Shown here: piece by piece, positions 1 through 10,130 of the stretch
Layout: the number at the start of each line of letters is the position of its first letter
How positions within the stretch are numbered: the stretch's first letter is position 1
Origin: Paramacrobiotus richtersi
Taxonomy: Eukaryota; Tardigrada; Eutardigrada; Parachela; Macrobiotidae
Length of the DNA stretch: 21,441 nt
Direction: 5' to 3'
NCBI GenBank assembly: GCA_034698045.1
Contig: JAQGAU010001098.1
Span: 1 to 21,441 of the forward strand
The notes under the pieces: generated by a model
Databases searched by the model: none
Told to the model about the DNA's origin: nothing
The model's input: only the letters and a program-made list of their open reading frames with translations
Position numbers and translations under genes: made by a program

Positions 1-1843
1 ACCCTGAACTGATCGCGGATTCCCGTGGATGCTGGCTACCCAGCGAAACCTCCATTTCCGATTAGGTAGAAATATCTCTTTAATTGTATCTTTCTAGTTC
101 TATTACGTCATAATTTTAATGTTCAGTTGAATTTTGTAAGTTCAAATAGTTGCAGACTGCTATCTTCCCGATTCCTGCAATAACTATGCTATTAGGCGCA
201 TTGCGCTACAAAGCGTGTGGCATTATTTTAACAAGACCGCCTTTTAGTGTTTTACTGATGGTTTTTTATTAATAATTTACACGGTAAATAGCACTGGTTT
301 CTGCTATTGAAATTGTTATGCCACCACTCCCCAATGATTATTTTTTATTTTGTAGCGGGTTCCCGCTGGTGCTGGCTACCCAGCAGGATCGAATTTTTTC
401 CAAGTGGAGCCCACGCGGATCGAAGTTTTATTTACACATTTTTAAACCTTATTCGTCTGTGTTAGACGGTCGTTCTATTTTGTGTAGAATAATTTATGTA
501 GCCTACGGGCAATTTTAATGGACAGTACAGTACACTGATTATGTATTACAATAACTATTGCATTCTGTTTGTACTGGTAAATGTGCCAGCAAAATCTCAT
601 AAATACGAAAGTTAGGCTGAACTGAAACAAAAGACAACAATAAATTCTATAGCTGCCTCGGGGTGCTAAGCCTTCTGAAATATCAGAGAATAGCGTTAGT
701 TTTCATGGTGCAGAGAGCCAACAGTTCATAGCCGTGTATACGTGTTTGTTTCTGTGGCTGCCGCACGTGCTCGGTGAGTACACGTGGATTTGACGCACAA
801 ACACGGCAAACTTGGCACTTTGTTTGTTCGTTGCGCCAATGTTCTTGTTCGCCGTTTTGGTTATCGCAATTTCTATAATCTTTGTGTGCATGTGATTGAC
901 ATAGACTGCGGCTCTCACCAGGTATGGTTCGTGTGCCATTTGCAATTCTGAAATCAAAAGAACCAATGACGAAAGTGCGTTTTAAGGAAGGGTTATTCGT
1001 TGTAAACGAAGTGAAATAACAAAGGGTCATTTCTGCCATCTGTTAAGAAAATCAGCAAAGCACAATCCACAGCTTGCACACCAAACCTATATCAGGCCAA
1101 AAAACGTTTTTTTCCCCTGTGTTATTAAGCCCTAGCTAGCTAGCTACCTAGGTTAGCTAGCTTGACACAATATGGGTTCCTAATATAAGAGCAAGGTAAA
1201 CTGTTGCTAAGGCCAAGGACCCAAAATCGATCACTTTGTTCTAAACCACCAACCTTCCGCCGCAAAGCTTAGGTGACTGGTAAATTACCATTAATCTTCG
1301 TTTTTTTACCAGGGTGTTAGCATCGAACTGCAGATTGGTAACGCGTTGTGTATAATGGGAACTTTCAACAATGGCTAGTGTTTTTTAAACACGTCTGGTA
1401 TCGAGAAACAAGTGGACTGCTAGGAAAAAATTAAAGTGTTGTCACCAATAGCAACAACGCCATTAGAGTGAGGCCAATTTCTGTGTGATATCCCGGCCAA
1501 AAGAACGACCAAATGTTAACAAAACGGAAACAGTGGTATTGCGAATACTGGGACATTCCTGCATTTCGAATGCATGCACTAAGACTTGGTAGCACAACGG
1601 TTCCTCAAAAGAATTTGGCGGCTGTGCGATTTGGCAGGTGTGCGCATAATGTTTATAAAAAGTATGAATTACCCCCTTGTTGCAGCTGTCGGTTACCACT
1701 GATCGTGAGAATAGCGCTGTGGTGGCGACTGGATTTTATGTCGGTTCCGATGCTGACGAAAACCTGACAATCTCGACGAAACCTTCGATATCAACGTGAC
1801 ATATCCTTCTTTTATTAATTACTAAAGAAACTTCAATGTTAGT
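1..1843. other. Left spacer without a convincing gene
   Basis: Open frames here are short, overlap on both strands and mostly lack an ATG or any recognisable motif. Visible structure is limited to a diverged repeat pair (15-44 and 355-384), a CTAG-rich imperfect palindrome (about 1132-1163) and a TATAAAA string at 1654-1660 that could belong to the promoter of the downstream polymerase gene. An ATG-initiated 118-codon minus-strand frame (683-1039) is discussed as rejected. Confidence 0.6.
15..384. repeat. Diverged 30-bp repeat pair with hairpins
   Basis: Positions 15-44 and 355-384 match at 26 of 30 bases, counted by eye. Both end in GCTGGCTACCCAGC, which can fold as a 5-bp stem with a CTAC loop. 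The second copy begins with GCGGGTTCCCGC, a perfect 5-bp stem around TT. The flanks do not align, so this may be two small fragments of a dispersed repeat. Confidence 0.5.
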
Positions 1844-3075
1844 ATGGCTGGTGTGTGGAATGGTGGCGGAAAACGGTACAGCGCAGGCATCAGAGGACTG
1901 CACGAAGAAATGGAGGCATTTTATGCCGATATCCGCGGTAACGACACGGAGCTGACCAAACGACTGGACGTGATCAGCACTATCACCACAATCATTACCA
2001 CGGAGGATCCCGGCGTGACAGTGGAATACTTTGGGAGTACGCTAACCGGACTGTGTCTGCGTACTAGCGACATTGATCTCGTGGTGCTTCTGGGGCATTC
2101 CGCATCAAAGAGTCCTATTGACTGGCTCCATGATTGCTATTACAAACTTGGTAAATACTTTACGCAGATTCGCTGCACTAGACTGTTGACGCGTGTCAAA
2201 GTGCCTATTATGAAGATTGTGGATAAGAAGACGGGGATTAACGTGGACATTTCGGTAAGGATGACTGTTTTACCGACGCTTGTGATTGGCTGAACCGCTT
2301 TCGAATCACGATCTGCCACTCAAATTGTATCACCGTATTGAAAGTCGCAGACAAACCATTTCCTAAGCTTCTGGGAATGCATACTTAACGTGTAACATGT
2401 TGACACTTCTTTTTTTTACGGTGCTGTAGAAGGCCCATATGTAAAGAGCGCAGAAAAGAAATATATAAAAGCATAACAAGAACATATATTAAGACGTTTA
2501 TTTGACATTTTCCGGTGGGTTGGCAGTGCAAAGCGTACCACGATGTGAACTATGGCGTCGAGAATTCCCGGTGGATAAAGTCGACCATGTTCCGCTACAA
2601 CACCTTGCCCAAGCTCATCGTTGCCGTTAAAGAGCTTCTCCGTCGCCGCTACGTGGGCGATATCCACTCGGGGGGAATCAGCTCCTACGTCGTGACACTG
2701 ATGGCCATCAGCTTCTTCCAGCATCACGTGAAGAGCGGCGACAATCTGGGTGATATGCTGTTTAAATTCCTGGAACTCTACGGTAAAGAGTTTGATTACA
2801 ACAAGAACGCCATCATCGTGTCGGGAAACGGGCAGATCATCCCCAAATCCGATATGCGCCGGCGAATAACGCAGGGTACGGTGAGCTTGAACCTGAGCAT
2901 TCTGGATCCCGTTGATCCCCAGAGGGATGCGGCGGCGCCGTCAGAACGCGGGTTCTATGCGGTGCAGGCGGTCTTTCGTCGAGCGCATGATGATCTGACT
3001 CGGGTGGTCAAGAATTCGGTGACTGGAGGGGACAGTCGTAGTTTTCTGCAGGCGATTTTTGATGCTTATTATTGA
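1844..3075 (+). CDS. Trf4/PAPD5-like non-canonical poly(A) polymerase
   Basis: Two exons, 1844-2254 and 2527-3075, give 319 residues. The intron starts with GTAAGG, ends with GGCAG and lies in phase 0. Residues 63-81 form the nucleotidyltransferase signature, FGS followed by SDIDLVV, giving catalytic aspartates D76 and D78. The third, D135, sits in NVDIS at the very end of exon 1. Exon 2 carries the central domain, with an N-L-P-K-L helix region and the GGISSYVV nucleotide-recognition motif near residues 186-193. The family adds short A-rich tails to nuclear RNAs, as in the TRAMP complex, or to mRNAs. At 319 residues it is little more than the catalytic core and lacks the long terminal extensions usual in animal TENT4 proteins. 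The start ATG precedes a glycine-rich stretch with no in-frame alternative nearby. All three catalytic residues are present, so it is probably active. Assignment to TENT4 rather than another nucleotidyltransferase branch is an inference. Confidence 0.9.
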
Positions 3076-4332
3076 TAAGAATGTAAAGCTTTATCCGTGT
3101 GGATATTTTTACACTGGCAGCTCCCTACTAGTTTGATAATACAGTCGACCGAAGCGAAGCGGAGGTCCTCTATACTCAGCCAAAGATATTGATTGTCTAT
3201 TTTGGCATTAATTACTAGTCTTGTTTGTTGTACAGGTTTATCTCAGAAACGCCAGTGTTTTTTGTTGAACGCTGGATTTGTACATGACTAACAATTGTAA
3301 ACTGAACAGATTTAAGTACGACGAAACACATGCGTTAACAGCTTACACAGTTAGCACACTGCGAAGAACTGCATAGGCATGTTTAATTATCACATTAACG
3401 TAAGACAATGGAGCCGCAGAGTTTCTACATCCATGCGCTGGCAACATCAGCTGCAGCTGGAAATTCATCTTAAGCAGCAAATCGAAACCTGCGGTCAGTT
3501 TCGGTTCAAAGGAGCGCAGAGCATTAATTTTAATAATCTGATAACTAAATTCTAATGCACATTAAACAATACATTAATGAGCGATTAATAAAACTTAACT
3601 GATTCAACGTGTTATAAAGCTCTTATTCGGCAGTGAATCGGCACAAGCCTTTCTGGTTCTGCCGGCCAAATGGACAACTATCCAGTGAATTCCAGTGGAA
3701 CGGAGCTCAGGTAGTTAAAAAAGAAGGATTGAAAAGTGAACACAAAAATTAATAACATGCGTACCGTAAACACACACTCAGCCATGTTATGCGGTTTAAT
3801 AATTTAATATGAGATTATTTAAACCACGGCGACCGTCATACGGTGGCCCGTCGGTGGACAGCACACCGTCAGAAGAACACATGGAAAAATGTGAACAAAG
3901 GGAATCCCGCGACACTGCAAGGGCGAAGAATGTCTGTGTCCTGTATCGGTGAATTCGTGCAGAACCTTCATGCCAAACTGTCTGTACGGTATGCCGTTCG
4001 TATTACAGTTAAATTATGGCCATTACATACGTACATCCGTGAGACTAGGTGGTAGGTGGTCATATCAAAAAGCAGGCAACCTCTTTAACTGATGTGACGG
4101 GACTTTCGGGACTCATGTGGATGTGGTTCTATCACACTTCGCACGTGAGTCTGCTACAAGTTTGATCGTCATTCGTCAGGTTCGCGACTGTTTACGGCAA
4201 TCACCGCAAAATTTTGCCATAGCCAGCATACTCATGCAGAAACGCGTCACCCCACTTGAAGCGTCTACGACAGTTTCTCAGGTGCGGTGTACCACGTTAT
4301 TGCCGGTTTACGTAGAAATACTTGGTCAACCC
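3076..4332. other. Spacer downstream of the polymerase gene
   Basis: No gene recognised. AATAAA at 3587-3592 and ATTAAA at 3561-3566 are possible polyadenylation signals for the upstream gene, but both are about 500 bp past its stop. I looked on the minus strand for the missing last exon of membrane copy A and saw nothing resembling it. Confidence 0.5.
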
Positions 4333-4607
4333 AGAGGCGGCGCGAGGTCCGGCCGAAGGGGGGGCGTAGAACCTGCCCGCCCGGTTCGCCCGGTCAAAAT
4401 CGCCGAAAAAAGGCAAAAAACGGCCAAAAAGCTGAAAAATTTTGAAAAATTTTCCCGCCAAAACTAAAATTCTTCGTCGAACAATGGGAAAAAAGTCCGC
4501 CAAAATAAAAAATCGTTCGCCCGCGCCAGTCCCGCCCGTTCCGGGCGGGACTGGTCACCGGGCGAATTATTTAATTCGCCAGTTCGCCCCCCCCTCGCGC
4601 CGCCGCT
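4333..4607. mobile_element. GC-rich TIR element (MITE-like) inserted in copy A
   Basis: Perfect 12-bp inverted repeats GGCGGCGCGAGG (4336-4347) and CCTCGCGCCGCC (4593-4604) bound about 275 bp whose base composition differs from both flanks. A run of about seven Gs followed by CG lies just inside both ends. Inside there is a perfect 13-bp stem with a TTC loop (4526-4554) and a 9-bp stem with a TT loop (4561-4580). No transposase frame is present. It interrupts exon 3 of copy A. No clear target-site duplication was found, so exact borders and superfamily are uncertain. Confidence 0.65.
4526..4580. repeat. Two perfect hairpins inside the TIR element
   Basis: First hairpin: CCAGTCCCGCCCG, loop TTC, then its exact complement ending at 4554. 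Second: GGCGAATTA, loop TT, then TAATTCGCC, ending at 4580. They lie six bases apart. Such subterminal hairpins are common in foldback-like non-autonomous elements. Confidence 0.75.
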
Positions 4608-6030
4608 GATCCTGCCAGAATTCCCGTTCGCTGAGCAACTGTTTCGAATTGCGTTTCCTCTGCTTTTAGGTCCCGCACGAAATTTAGTCCGCCAGTACAT
4701 GCTCTCCTAAAGGCAAAAATACCACAATCAACCGCGATAAAGTTCTTGACAAGCAGTATTACAACTAGGTAGATTCTGAAGTAGATTTATCTCCTTTTGA
4801 TTTTTCTCTGCTCTGAGTTCCGAGCTTGAAAGACAAGTATGAGTCTTGAGCTAATAAAACAATGTTGCTCGTTTTACCTTATCCAGTTTAGATAGCTGGC
4901 CCGCATCCACAATCCTGTAATTCTACCGATGCTGTAGACCGACAAAAAGCAGACAAGCATTACATAACATGGGAAAACAGCTGGCTCTCCAAATGCATGA
5001 ACGCTGAGCCACGTGGCAAGCAGTGCCAAAATTTCGACTGGCAATAAGCAACAGGTCAGCCATAATACGAACAGGACGAATATGCACACCGGTATGTAGA
5101 TAGCTACATAAACAGCCAAACAGAATACACAGCATACAGCACGGATAGTGAAAAGGCCATATTTCCTGCAGCGGGTTGCTCCATCACCTTCAAACCAGTT
5201 GACTTTGCGAGCGAGGCGCTCATCGGCACTTGGAAGCTTATCGGGAACAGCGAAATCGTCCGGTATCAGGAGGTCCACAGGTCCCAATAACCAGAATTCA
5301 AAGTGCTTTCTCATCTTACGGTAGAAAGCAGACGGTGAATAGTGGACTGGTACTCTCCAGATTCTGTTGATGAAGACGGAGTAGAAAACTGTGAGATATA
5401 GCAGCGCCGTTGTCAGCAGGGTGCTGCATGTTCCGATGTAACCGACAACGAGGTTTGTGCCGCATTCAGTGTTGTTGGACAATTTCCAGAATACAAGTGC
5501 GCGGTCCCAAAACCTAGGATCGTCTCCCTGAAACAAACACGATGAGAAGATGTTCCACAAGCTGTATCTTTTGACCCTTAAGAAGGTTTCCGTATCAAAG
5601 GTATGGAAATATTCTGGTGGACAGAACCAGAGTAAAAGCTGCCCACTATACCTATTTTCAGGCTTCTTTTACAAGTTAAAACAGTAGTCTAGAAGTCAGT
5701 CAAACTGCACCAATTTGATGTTGTTCGACAAATCAAACCTATTTGTAGTTATAATACATGCCTTATAGCACATCATTCGAGATCGATCATCGAATGATAA
5801 ATTCGTTTTTTGATTACTCACAAAACGGAACAGTTTCCACGAAAGTCCCAGTAGTCTGTCGGCAGGATCAGTACGGCAGGACCGCCACAAGGGAAAAAAC
5901 TGCGTAAACAGCTCCGAAGAAATGCAGCTATTATCCAGAGGATAGCCGTAGCTTCCGTCAAAACCTCCTGATATGACCAAAATCTGGTCTTATCTAAGTA
6001 TGCTCGAAGTCTGTAGCGAAATGCCGCCAT
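4608..6030 (-). pseudogene. Membrane family copy A, frameshifted and truncated
   Basis: Exon 1 is 6030-5822, exon 2 is 5527-4878 and exon 3 starts at 4706. Exon 1 reads MAAF...DKTRFWSYQE and then loses frame. Aligned to copy B, one base is missing near 5928-5931, and the exon is 209 bp against 210 in B. Exon 2 is fully open (650 bp) with good splice sites (TTTCAG acceptor, AAG|GTAAAA donor), the DPRFWDR start, about four membrane segments and FGEPAVFPCY...IGRITGLWMR. Exon 3 keeps about 33 codons, matching B and D up to ETVAQR, then runs into the TIR element. The last exon is not found. An intact exon 2 beside a frameshift and a missing end suggests recent inactivation. A sequencing error could explain the one-base loss but not the insertion. 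Confidence 0.8.
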
Positions 6031-6395
6031 TTCGGACTAATCGCGTATTGATATTTGGTAACTGGATAAAAATTATGGAATACTGCGCGTTTTCGGTTGT
6101 TATTAAACAAGCGTGTTAAACGGAGTGTAGTCTGTGTCCTGTGGGCGATCGATATACGATGCTACGCCAGAGTGGTGCATGCAGTGCATAACAACGCAAT
6201 AGTCGTGCGTACTGTAGTACATGTGCCTTTACAAGAGTGGAATGGTCTTATAGAACACGCGTGTTCTTTGTCAACTTACTAGTATTGATTACTTTTACGA
6301 ATGCGTACTAGCTTTTAGTACTTACTGGAGTCTGGAGCTGCATTAGCTGTAGAAACTGGACTGCACAGTTTAGCAAACAATCGATTAGCTGCTGT
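4640..6395 (-). repeat. Segmental duplicate block 1 (pairs with about 11780-13405)
   Basis: The block covers exons 1 to 3 of copy A plus about 360 bp upstream, including a shared GGCGATCGATATACGAT string (6147-6163) and a shared CAGTTTAGCAAAC (6365-6377), both with counterparts upstream of copy B. Similarity in non-coding upstream DNA shows duplication of a genomic segment rather than retroposition. Edges are estimates. Confidence 0.7.
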
Positions 6396-6399
6396 TCGA

Positions 6400-6571
6400 A
6401 ACCGTTCGATTTCTTCGATGCCTTCGCGAGAACTGGTGTGCTTACAAACGGTATCCTTATGATCCGCTGGGTAGCAGGTTGGTATGTGGAAATCACCGGT
6501 TATGCCGCCACCGTTTCGGCGGTGTTGAGAAGCCAGAATATCAATCTGCCGAAAATGTCAATGGATTATAA
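6400..6571 (+). pseudogene. Relic of the family's last exon (3' end)
   Basis: In the frame with GATCCGCTGG at 6461-6470, the translation reads AYKRYPYDPLGSRL, then NHRLCRH and a later YQSAEN, ending at a TAA at 6569-6571. Copy D has EYKWGLNDPLGNRF, then THPLC and CQSAEQ in the same order. The DNA match around the DPLG codons is nearly exact. It lies on the opposite strand to neighbouring copy A, with no other exon of the same orientation seen beside it, so it is an isolated fragment. Confidence 0.65.
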
Positions 6572-6859
6572 AAGAAAAGAGGTTGAATACTGTGTAACGG
6601 CAGATAGGGGCGGAGCAATGCATTGTTTTCATCCACGCGGCTGTGCTTCGATATGGGACCATGCATATGCAAGGTTTTTTGTCTCTATTTTACAGCGTCG
6701 TTTGCATTTTCAAGATATTTTCGAATTGACGTTTTGCATATTTGCCTGCACTCGAACACGGGTGTCCGGGTACCGCGGTAAGTATTTCTCACCGTCTAAT
6801 TTTGCCTGTACGTACACTACTCACTTAAGCCAAATGATTCATAGTCTGCACAGCGCGGC

Positions 6860-6993
6860 CGTGGCGTAAGCAACACAGTACCACAACAGCTACTGGCAGT
6901 CAAGGGAGCAAAGCGACACTATCCCATATAGTATCGTTCGCGGCGGCGGTCCACGGAAGGACTGCGCGATCCCAGATGTTTGGATCGTTTTCC
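6860..6993 (-). pseudogene. Relic of the family's exon 2 (5' end)
   Basis: After a CTTTCTAG acceptor-like string, the minus strand reads GGAAAACGATCC against GGAAACGATCC in copy B, one extra A. The next frame gives ENDPNIWDRAVLPW, matching the exon 2 start of the family (DPxFWDRxxxFW). A stop then falls before a hydrophobic stretch resembling the first part of the following membrane segment. Homology fades after about 130 bp. Confidence 0.6.
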
Positions 6994-8510
6994 CTAGAAA
7001 GTATAGCCTAATTCAGTTGCCGGTTACTCTTACCTTGTTTATTGCTCCTGGAAGTCCTGTTTAACACTTTAACTTGTTTTGCTGTAGGTTTTGTGTTTAA
7101 ATAACTCGCTTTAGTTGTCCGTGTCTATAATGATTCGCTAAAGCAATATTTAAGTTATGACCTTTAAGTTCGTGGAGATCGTGTGTGGCTTTGCTGACTT
7201 TTCAGCATTTCAGCATAGCCACCAGAGTTCTCTGAACCCGTTCCAGCAAGTTTTTGAAATATATCAACATTTCGTCGAGAACTGCACTTCGATCAAGGAA
7301 GCGGCCGTCAAAACTCGGTCCGAGATTTTTTCCAACATTTTCGAAAAATGTTTTTAAATCAGAGCAACTTACTTTATTACAGTCATTAATTTAAAGACGT
7401 AACTTGTGATTTATCACAAAAATAGAAAACGATAATGCAATGTTTTACTTATTTGAGTATTTCTAGCGCAATTTTAATGAAAAAATGTGTGTTTCGAGGT
7501 CAGTCGCGGGTGTTCCTGTTGCGATACTTCCAGTCGCATCTCGTCTTCCCCGTACCCGAGTATGCTTCACCTGAAACTGTAGCTAAACAGTTGCTGTACA
7601 ACTTTTCCGAACGAAGAAACGAAGTATTTCCGCAAAGAAACGTTCTGGATAATTTCTACTGAAGTGTTTCATGTTGGCGAAACAGGGCTCTGTATAGTAC
7701 GCGCGGCCGCCCTATATCAAAAACATGTAAACAGATACGAGAGGAAGACAAAAACGGAAATTACTATTCGACTCCCCATAGTCCAAAATGGGGTCACCGA
7801 CTCACATGTGACATTGCTGAACAGCAATGCTGACTGATGAGGTACTGTACAATTACATATACAGCCACTATCCTTATAAATCAACAAACGGAGGAATTTC
7901 AGCGGCGATGACGCTGAATACCTTCAACCGCAATCACTGCCGAGTGCCGACCAGGAATAACCACCAACAGCCACAGAAAACCACAACCACCGTCGACCAC
8001 AACCACGTCCGTGGTCGCCACGTTTTCCATGCATCCGATGTGGCCAGTTATGGACATTTCTGCGCCAGAGGCAATCTACAGTATAATAGGCCAGCGTAAT
8101 GGTAAGGTGCGAAATAAGCATAGTATTATTCCAGATAACTGAACGTAACAGAAACAATAACCTGGACAAAACAGAATTTAATGGTGAACGTGTTAGTACG
8201 GCGGCATTTATAAAAAATCTTCGCAACGGGGTAGAAGAGCGGGACATAGCGGAGTTGTCAAGGGCACAGTGTATTGGCTGTTGACCAGAGTAGCGTTAAA
8301 AACTTAAGTGTTTTTTCGGTACGATTCGTTGATGCTTGCATTTTTGTGAGAGGTTTGCCGAAATTCACTCAACGGCGATGCTACTGAATAAGGGACTGAC
8401 ACGGTGCATCCACCTATTTTTAGCTGACTGTTAGAGAATCTGCTGACTTATTTCCTGGTAGTTCTGCTATGTATTCGCGTTTCACTATTCAGTATGACTA
8501 TGTACTGCAC
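6994..8510. other. Spacer before the LysM gene
   Basis: Several ATG-started frames of 60 to 107 codons occur on both strands (7157-7357, 7435-7662, 7827-8099, 7924-8247), none with a recognisable motif or convincing splice partners. The stretch near 7960-8020 is biased toward CAAC/ACCA strings. No further membrane family relics were recognised. Confidence 0.45.
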
Positions 8511-8515
8511 AGTGG

Positions 8516-8543
8516 TATATAAGTCCCTTCGGACGCGTCAGTC
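8516..8543 (+). promoter_or_regulatory. TATA box and initiator of the LysM gene
   Basis: TATATAAG at 8516-8523 is followed by TCAGTC at 8538-8543, a match to the arthropod-type initiator, with the A at 8540. Spacing is about 24 bp, a little shorter than the usual 30. A start here would give a 5' leader of about 60 bases before the ATG at 8602. Confidence 0.45.
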
Positions 8544-8601
8544 CACAATTATAATAATCTTTGGTTGATTGGAGCGTATTATAGTAATGCCTAACTAGAA
8601 A

Positions 8602-9442
8602 ATGCTTCGTTTTACTGCCTGCATGCTGTTCTATGTCTTTTTAGTCCATTGTAAATCTATCGATCGTGCAGATTCTGTTCTATTCAAGGACCAAGAAGAT
8701 GATCCGCAAAGTGAAGATTGTCCAAAGGACGGCTCTTCGAGATGCCGCAACTGCAAGCAACTGGATAATACAGTGATTCCATCAATTCCATGCAGCTACT
8801 GCGACGAAACAACGAGTGATAAAATCCAGGCAGTTTTGTCAAGGTGCTGTCAGGATCACTACCAAGCCTGGAAGGAGGAGACAACTTTGTGCGCTGTAAA
8901 TGGGTTGTACTGTTCTACTGCGGTTTCGTACACGTTTATGCTGCCACTTATGCCGTTTTTCCTCTTTGACAGTAAGTTTTACATCTGTAAGCAGTCGTAT
9001 TATTGGCTGGAAGACCCGCGGATTTGACCAAGAGTGAACCGCTTAAAGACCTCAAGGAATTAGGAAACAATGTTATAACGTGTATAACTAAATATGCCTT
9101 TTTTTCTGGCACAGTTGATCCATGCACAGGTGAAAGTGTGCACAATCTTCGTACACCATACATACCGCTGTCTCTTCGAGGTATATGCTCCTTTACACAA
9201 ATGCTAACCGCGTTTAGTACTTACGTATTGTAATTTGTGCACCTTCAGCTTCAGACGGATACTATATCGTGAAAGCCGGGGATGCGCTTCTGAGTCTCGC
9301 CGAAAGATTTGGAACGACACTACAAAAAATCGTCGACGACAACGGCATTAAAGATCCGAATTTAATTTACCCTGGTCAAAAACTGAAAATTACTTGCGGG
9401 TATAGTGCTGACGCATATTGTACTGTTTTTAGTTGGGGGTAA
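8602..9442 (+). CDS. Secreted cysteine-rich protein with one C-terminal LysM domain
   Basis: Three exons, 8602-8971, 9115-9180 and 9249-9442, give 209 residues. Both introns are phase 1. Donors are A|GTAAGT and G|GTATAT, and the middle exon has a strong acceptor (T-run then GGCACAG). Residues 1-17 form a signal peptide (MLRFTACMLFYVFLVHC). Residues about 39-105 hold many cysteines, including RCRNC, CSYC and SRCCQDHYQAW, and I recognise no domain there. A hydrophobic stretch ends exon 1. Residues about 148-193 are a LysM domain: YYIVKAGDALLSLAERFGTT, then a DDNGI-DPNLIYPGQKL core ending in IT. LysM binds GlcNAc polymers such as chitin or peptidoglycan. A secreted single-LysM protein suggests a role in cuticle binding or microbe recognition (inference). 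The stop overlaps a GTAAGC donor-like string, so a further exon is possible. The middle exon is symmetrical and could be skipped. Confidence 0.78.
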
Positions 9443-9513
9443 GCACGCTTTAATTTTTTCCTAGCCGTCCACATATTTCTCGATACCAGACGTGTTAAAA
9501 AACGCTAGCAGTT

Positions 9514-9519
9514 ATTAAA
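9514..9519 (+). terminator. Possible polyadenylation signal of the LysM gene
   Basis: ATTAAA lies 72 bp after the LysM stop codon, in the right position for the commonest variant signal. No transcript evidence is available. Confidence 0.35.
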
Positions 9520-9580
9520 AATCCCCATAATATATAACGCGTTTTCAACCTGCAATTTGGTGCTAACTAGAGCTCTGCAA

Positions 9581-9725
9581 TGGACTGAAAAAGTCAGTCC
9601 AGTCCGGTCCAAAACGTTTTTTAATTTCTCAAATCCGGTCCAAACCCAAATTCGACCCACCCAATCCGTCCAGTCCAATCAAAACATTTTCTCCTAATCC
9701 AAATCCGTCCATTCTAATCCAAAAA
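9581..9725. repeat. Degenerate TCCA/TCCAATCC tract with hairpin
   Basis: The tract opens with TGGACTGA, loop AAAAG, TCAGTCCA (9581-9601), a perfect 8-bp stem. It continues with many variants of GTCCA, GGTCCAAA and AATCCGTCC. It is purine/pyrimidine strand-biased and looks like a diverged minisatellite or the end of a small mobile element. Confidence 0.6.
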
Positions 9726-10130
9726 AATTTTTTCAGTTGTCTTGACTATTCATTGTTCCATTATTGCATTCAAGGGTTTTTTATTTTAAATTTGATTATT
9801 AAAGTTCTGAAACTTGATATATGTACTCTGATCAAGCGTTCGAAGACCACACGAACATACTGACCTGCTGACCGACATGACCATCCGTTTTAAAAAATAC
9901 ATAATGCACGTAGCTGTCTTGTGCGCAAACACTTTTAATGCTACGGAAGGAATAGTATAGGTATTTAATACTATTTGTTGTTTTAAAAATCAAATATATT
10001 TACCTGACGTATAACTATTTAGCAAGCTAAAATCAAAGTGAAAGCCAAAGCAAGTATTCCCATATGATAAACCTGAGAATTATGTTATTTTGCTAGTTAA
10101 CTGCAGTCAAATAACGCTCTCTGTACATAG

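Noticed and set aside
683-1039. ATG-started 118-codon minus-strand frame with some cysteines
   Set aside because: No signal peptide, domain or splice partner is visible, and its composition is not distinct from surrounding DNA. It could be a chance frame.
4117-4467. 116-codon frame running into the GC-rich element
   Set aside because: About half of it lies in the TIR element's low-complexity sequence, and the rest has no recognisable content.
6438-6869. 143-codon plus-strand frame
   Set aside because: It starts at a non-ATG codon and overlaps the last-exon relic in a different frame. The relic frame shows the real homology.
7435-7662. 75-codon plus-strand frame with protein-like composition
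   Set aside because: It starts at an ATG but shows no recognisable motif, no convincing exon partner and no match to the membrane family.
7924-8247. 107-codon minus-strand frame rich in G, R and W
   Set aside because: Its composition follows a CAAC/ACCA-biased stretch on the other strand. No domain was recognised.
9439-9505. Further LysM gene exon after a GTAAGC donor at the stop codon
   Set aside because: The nearest acceptor-like TAG would give an intron of only about 27 bp and an exon that soon ends in a stop. Kept only as a caveat.
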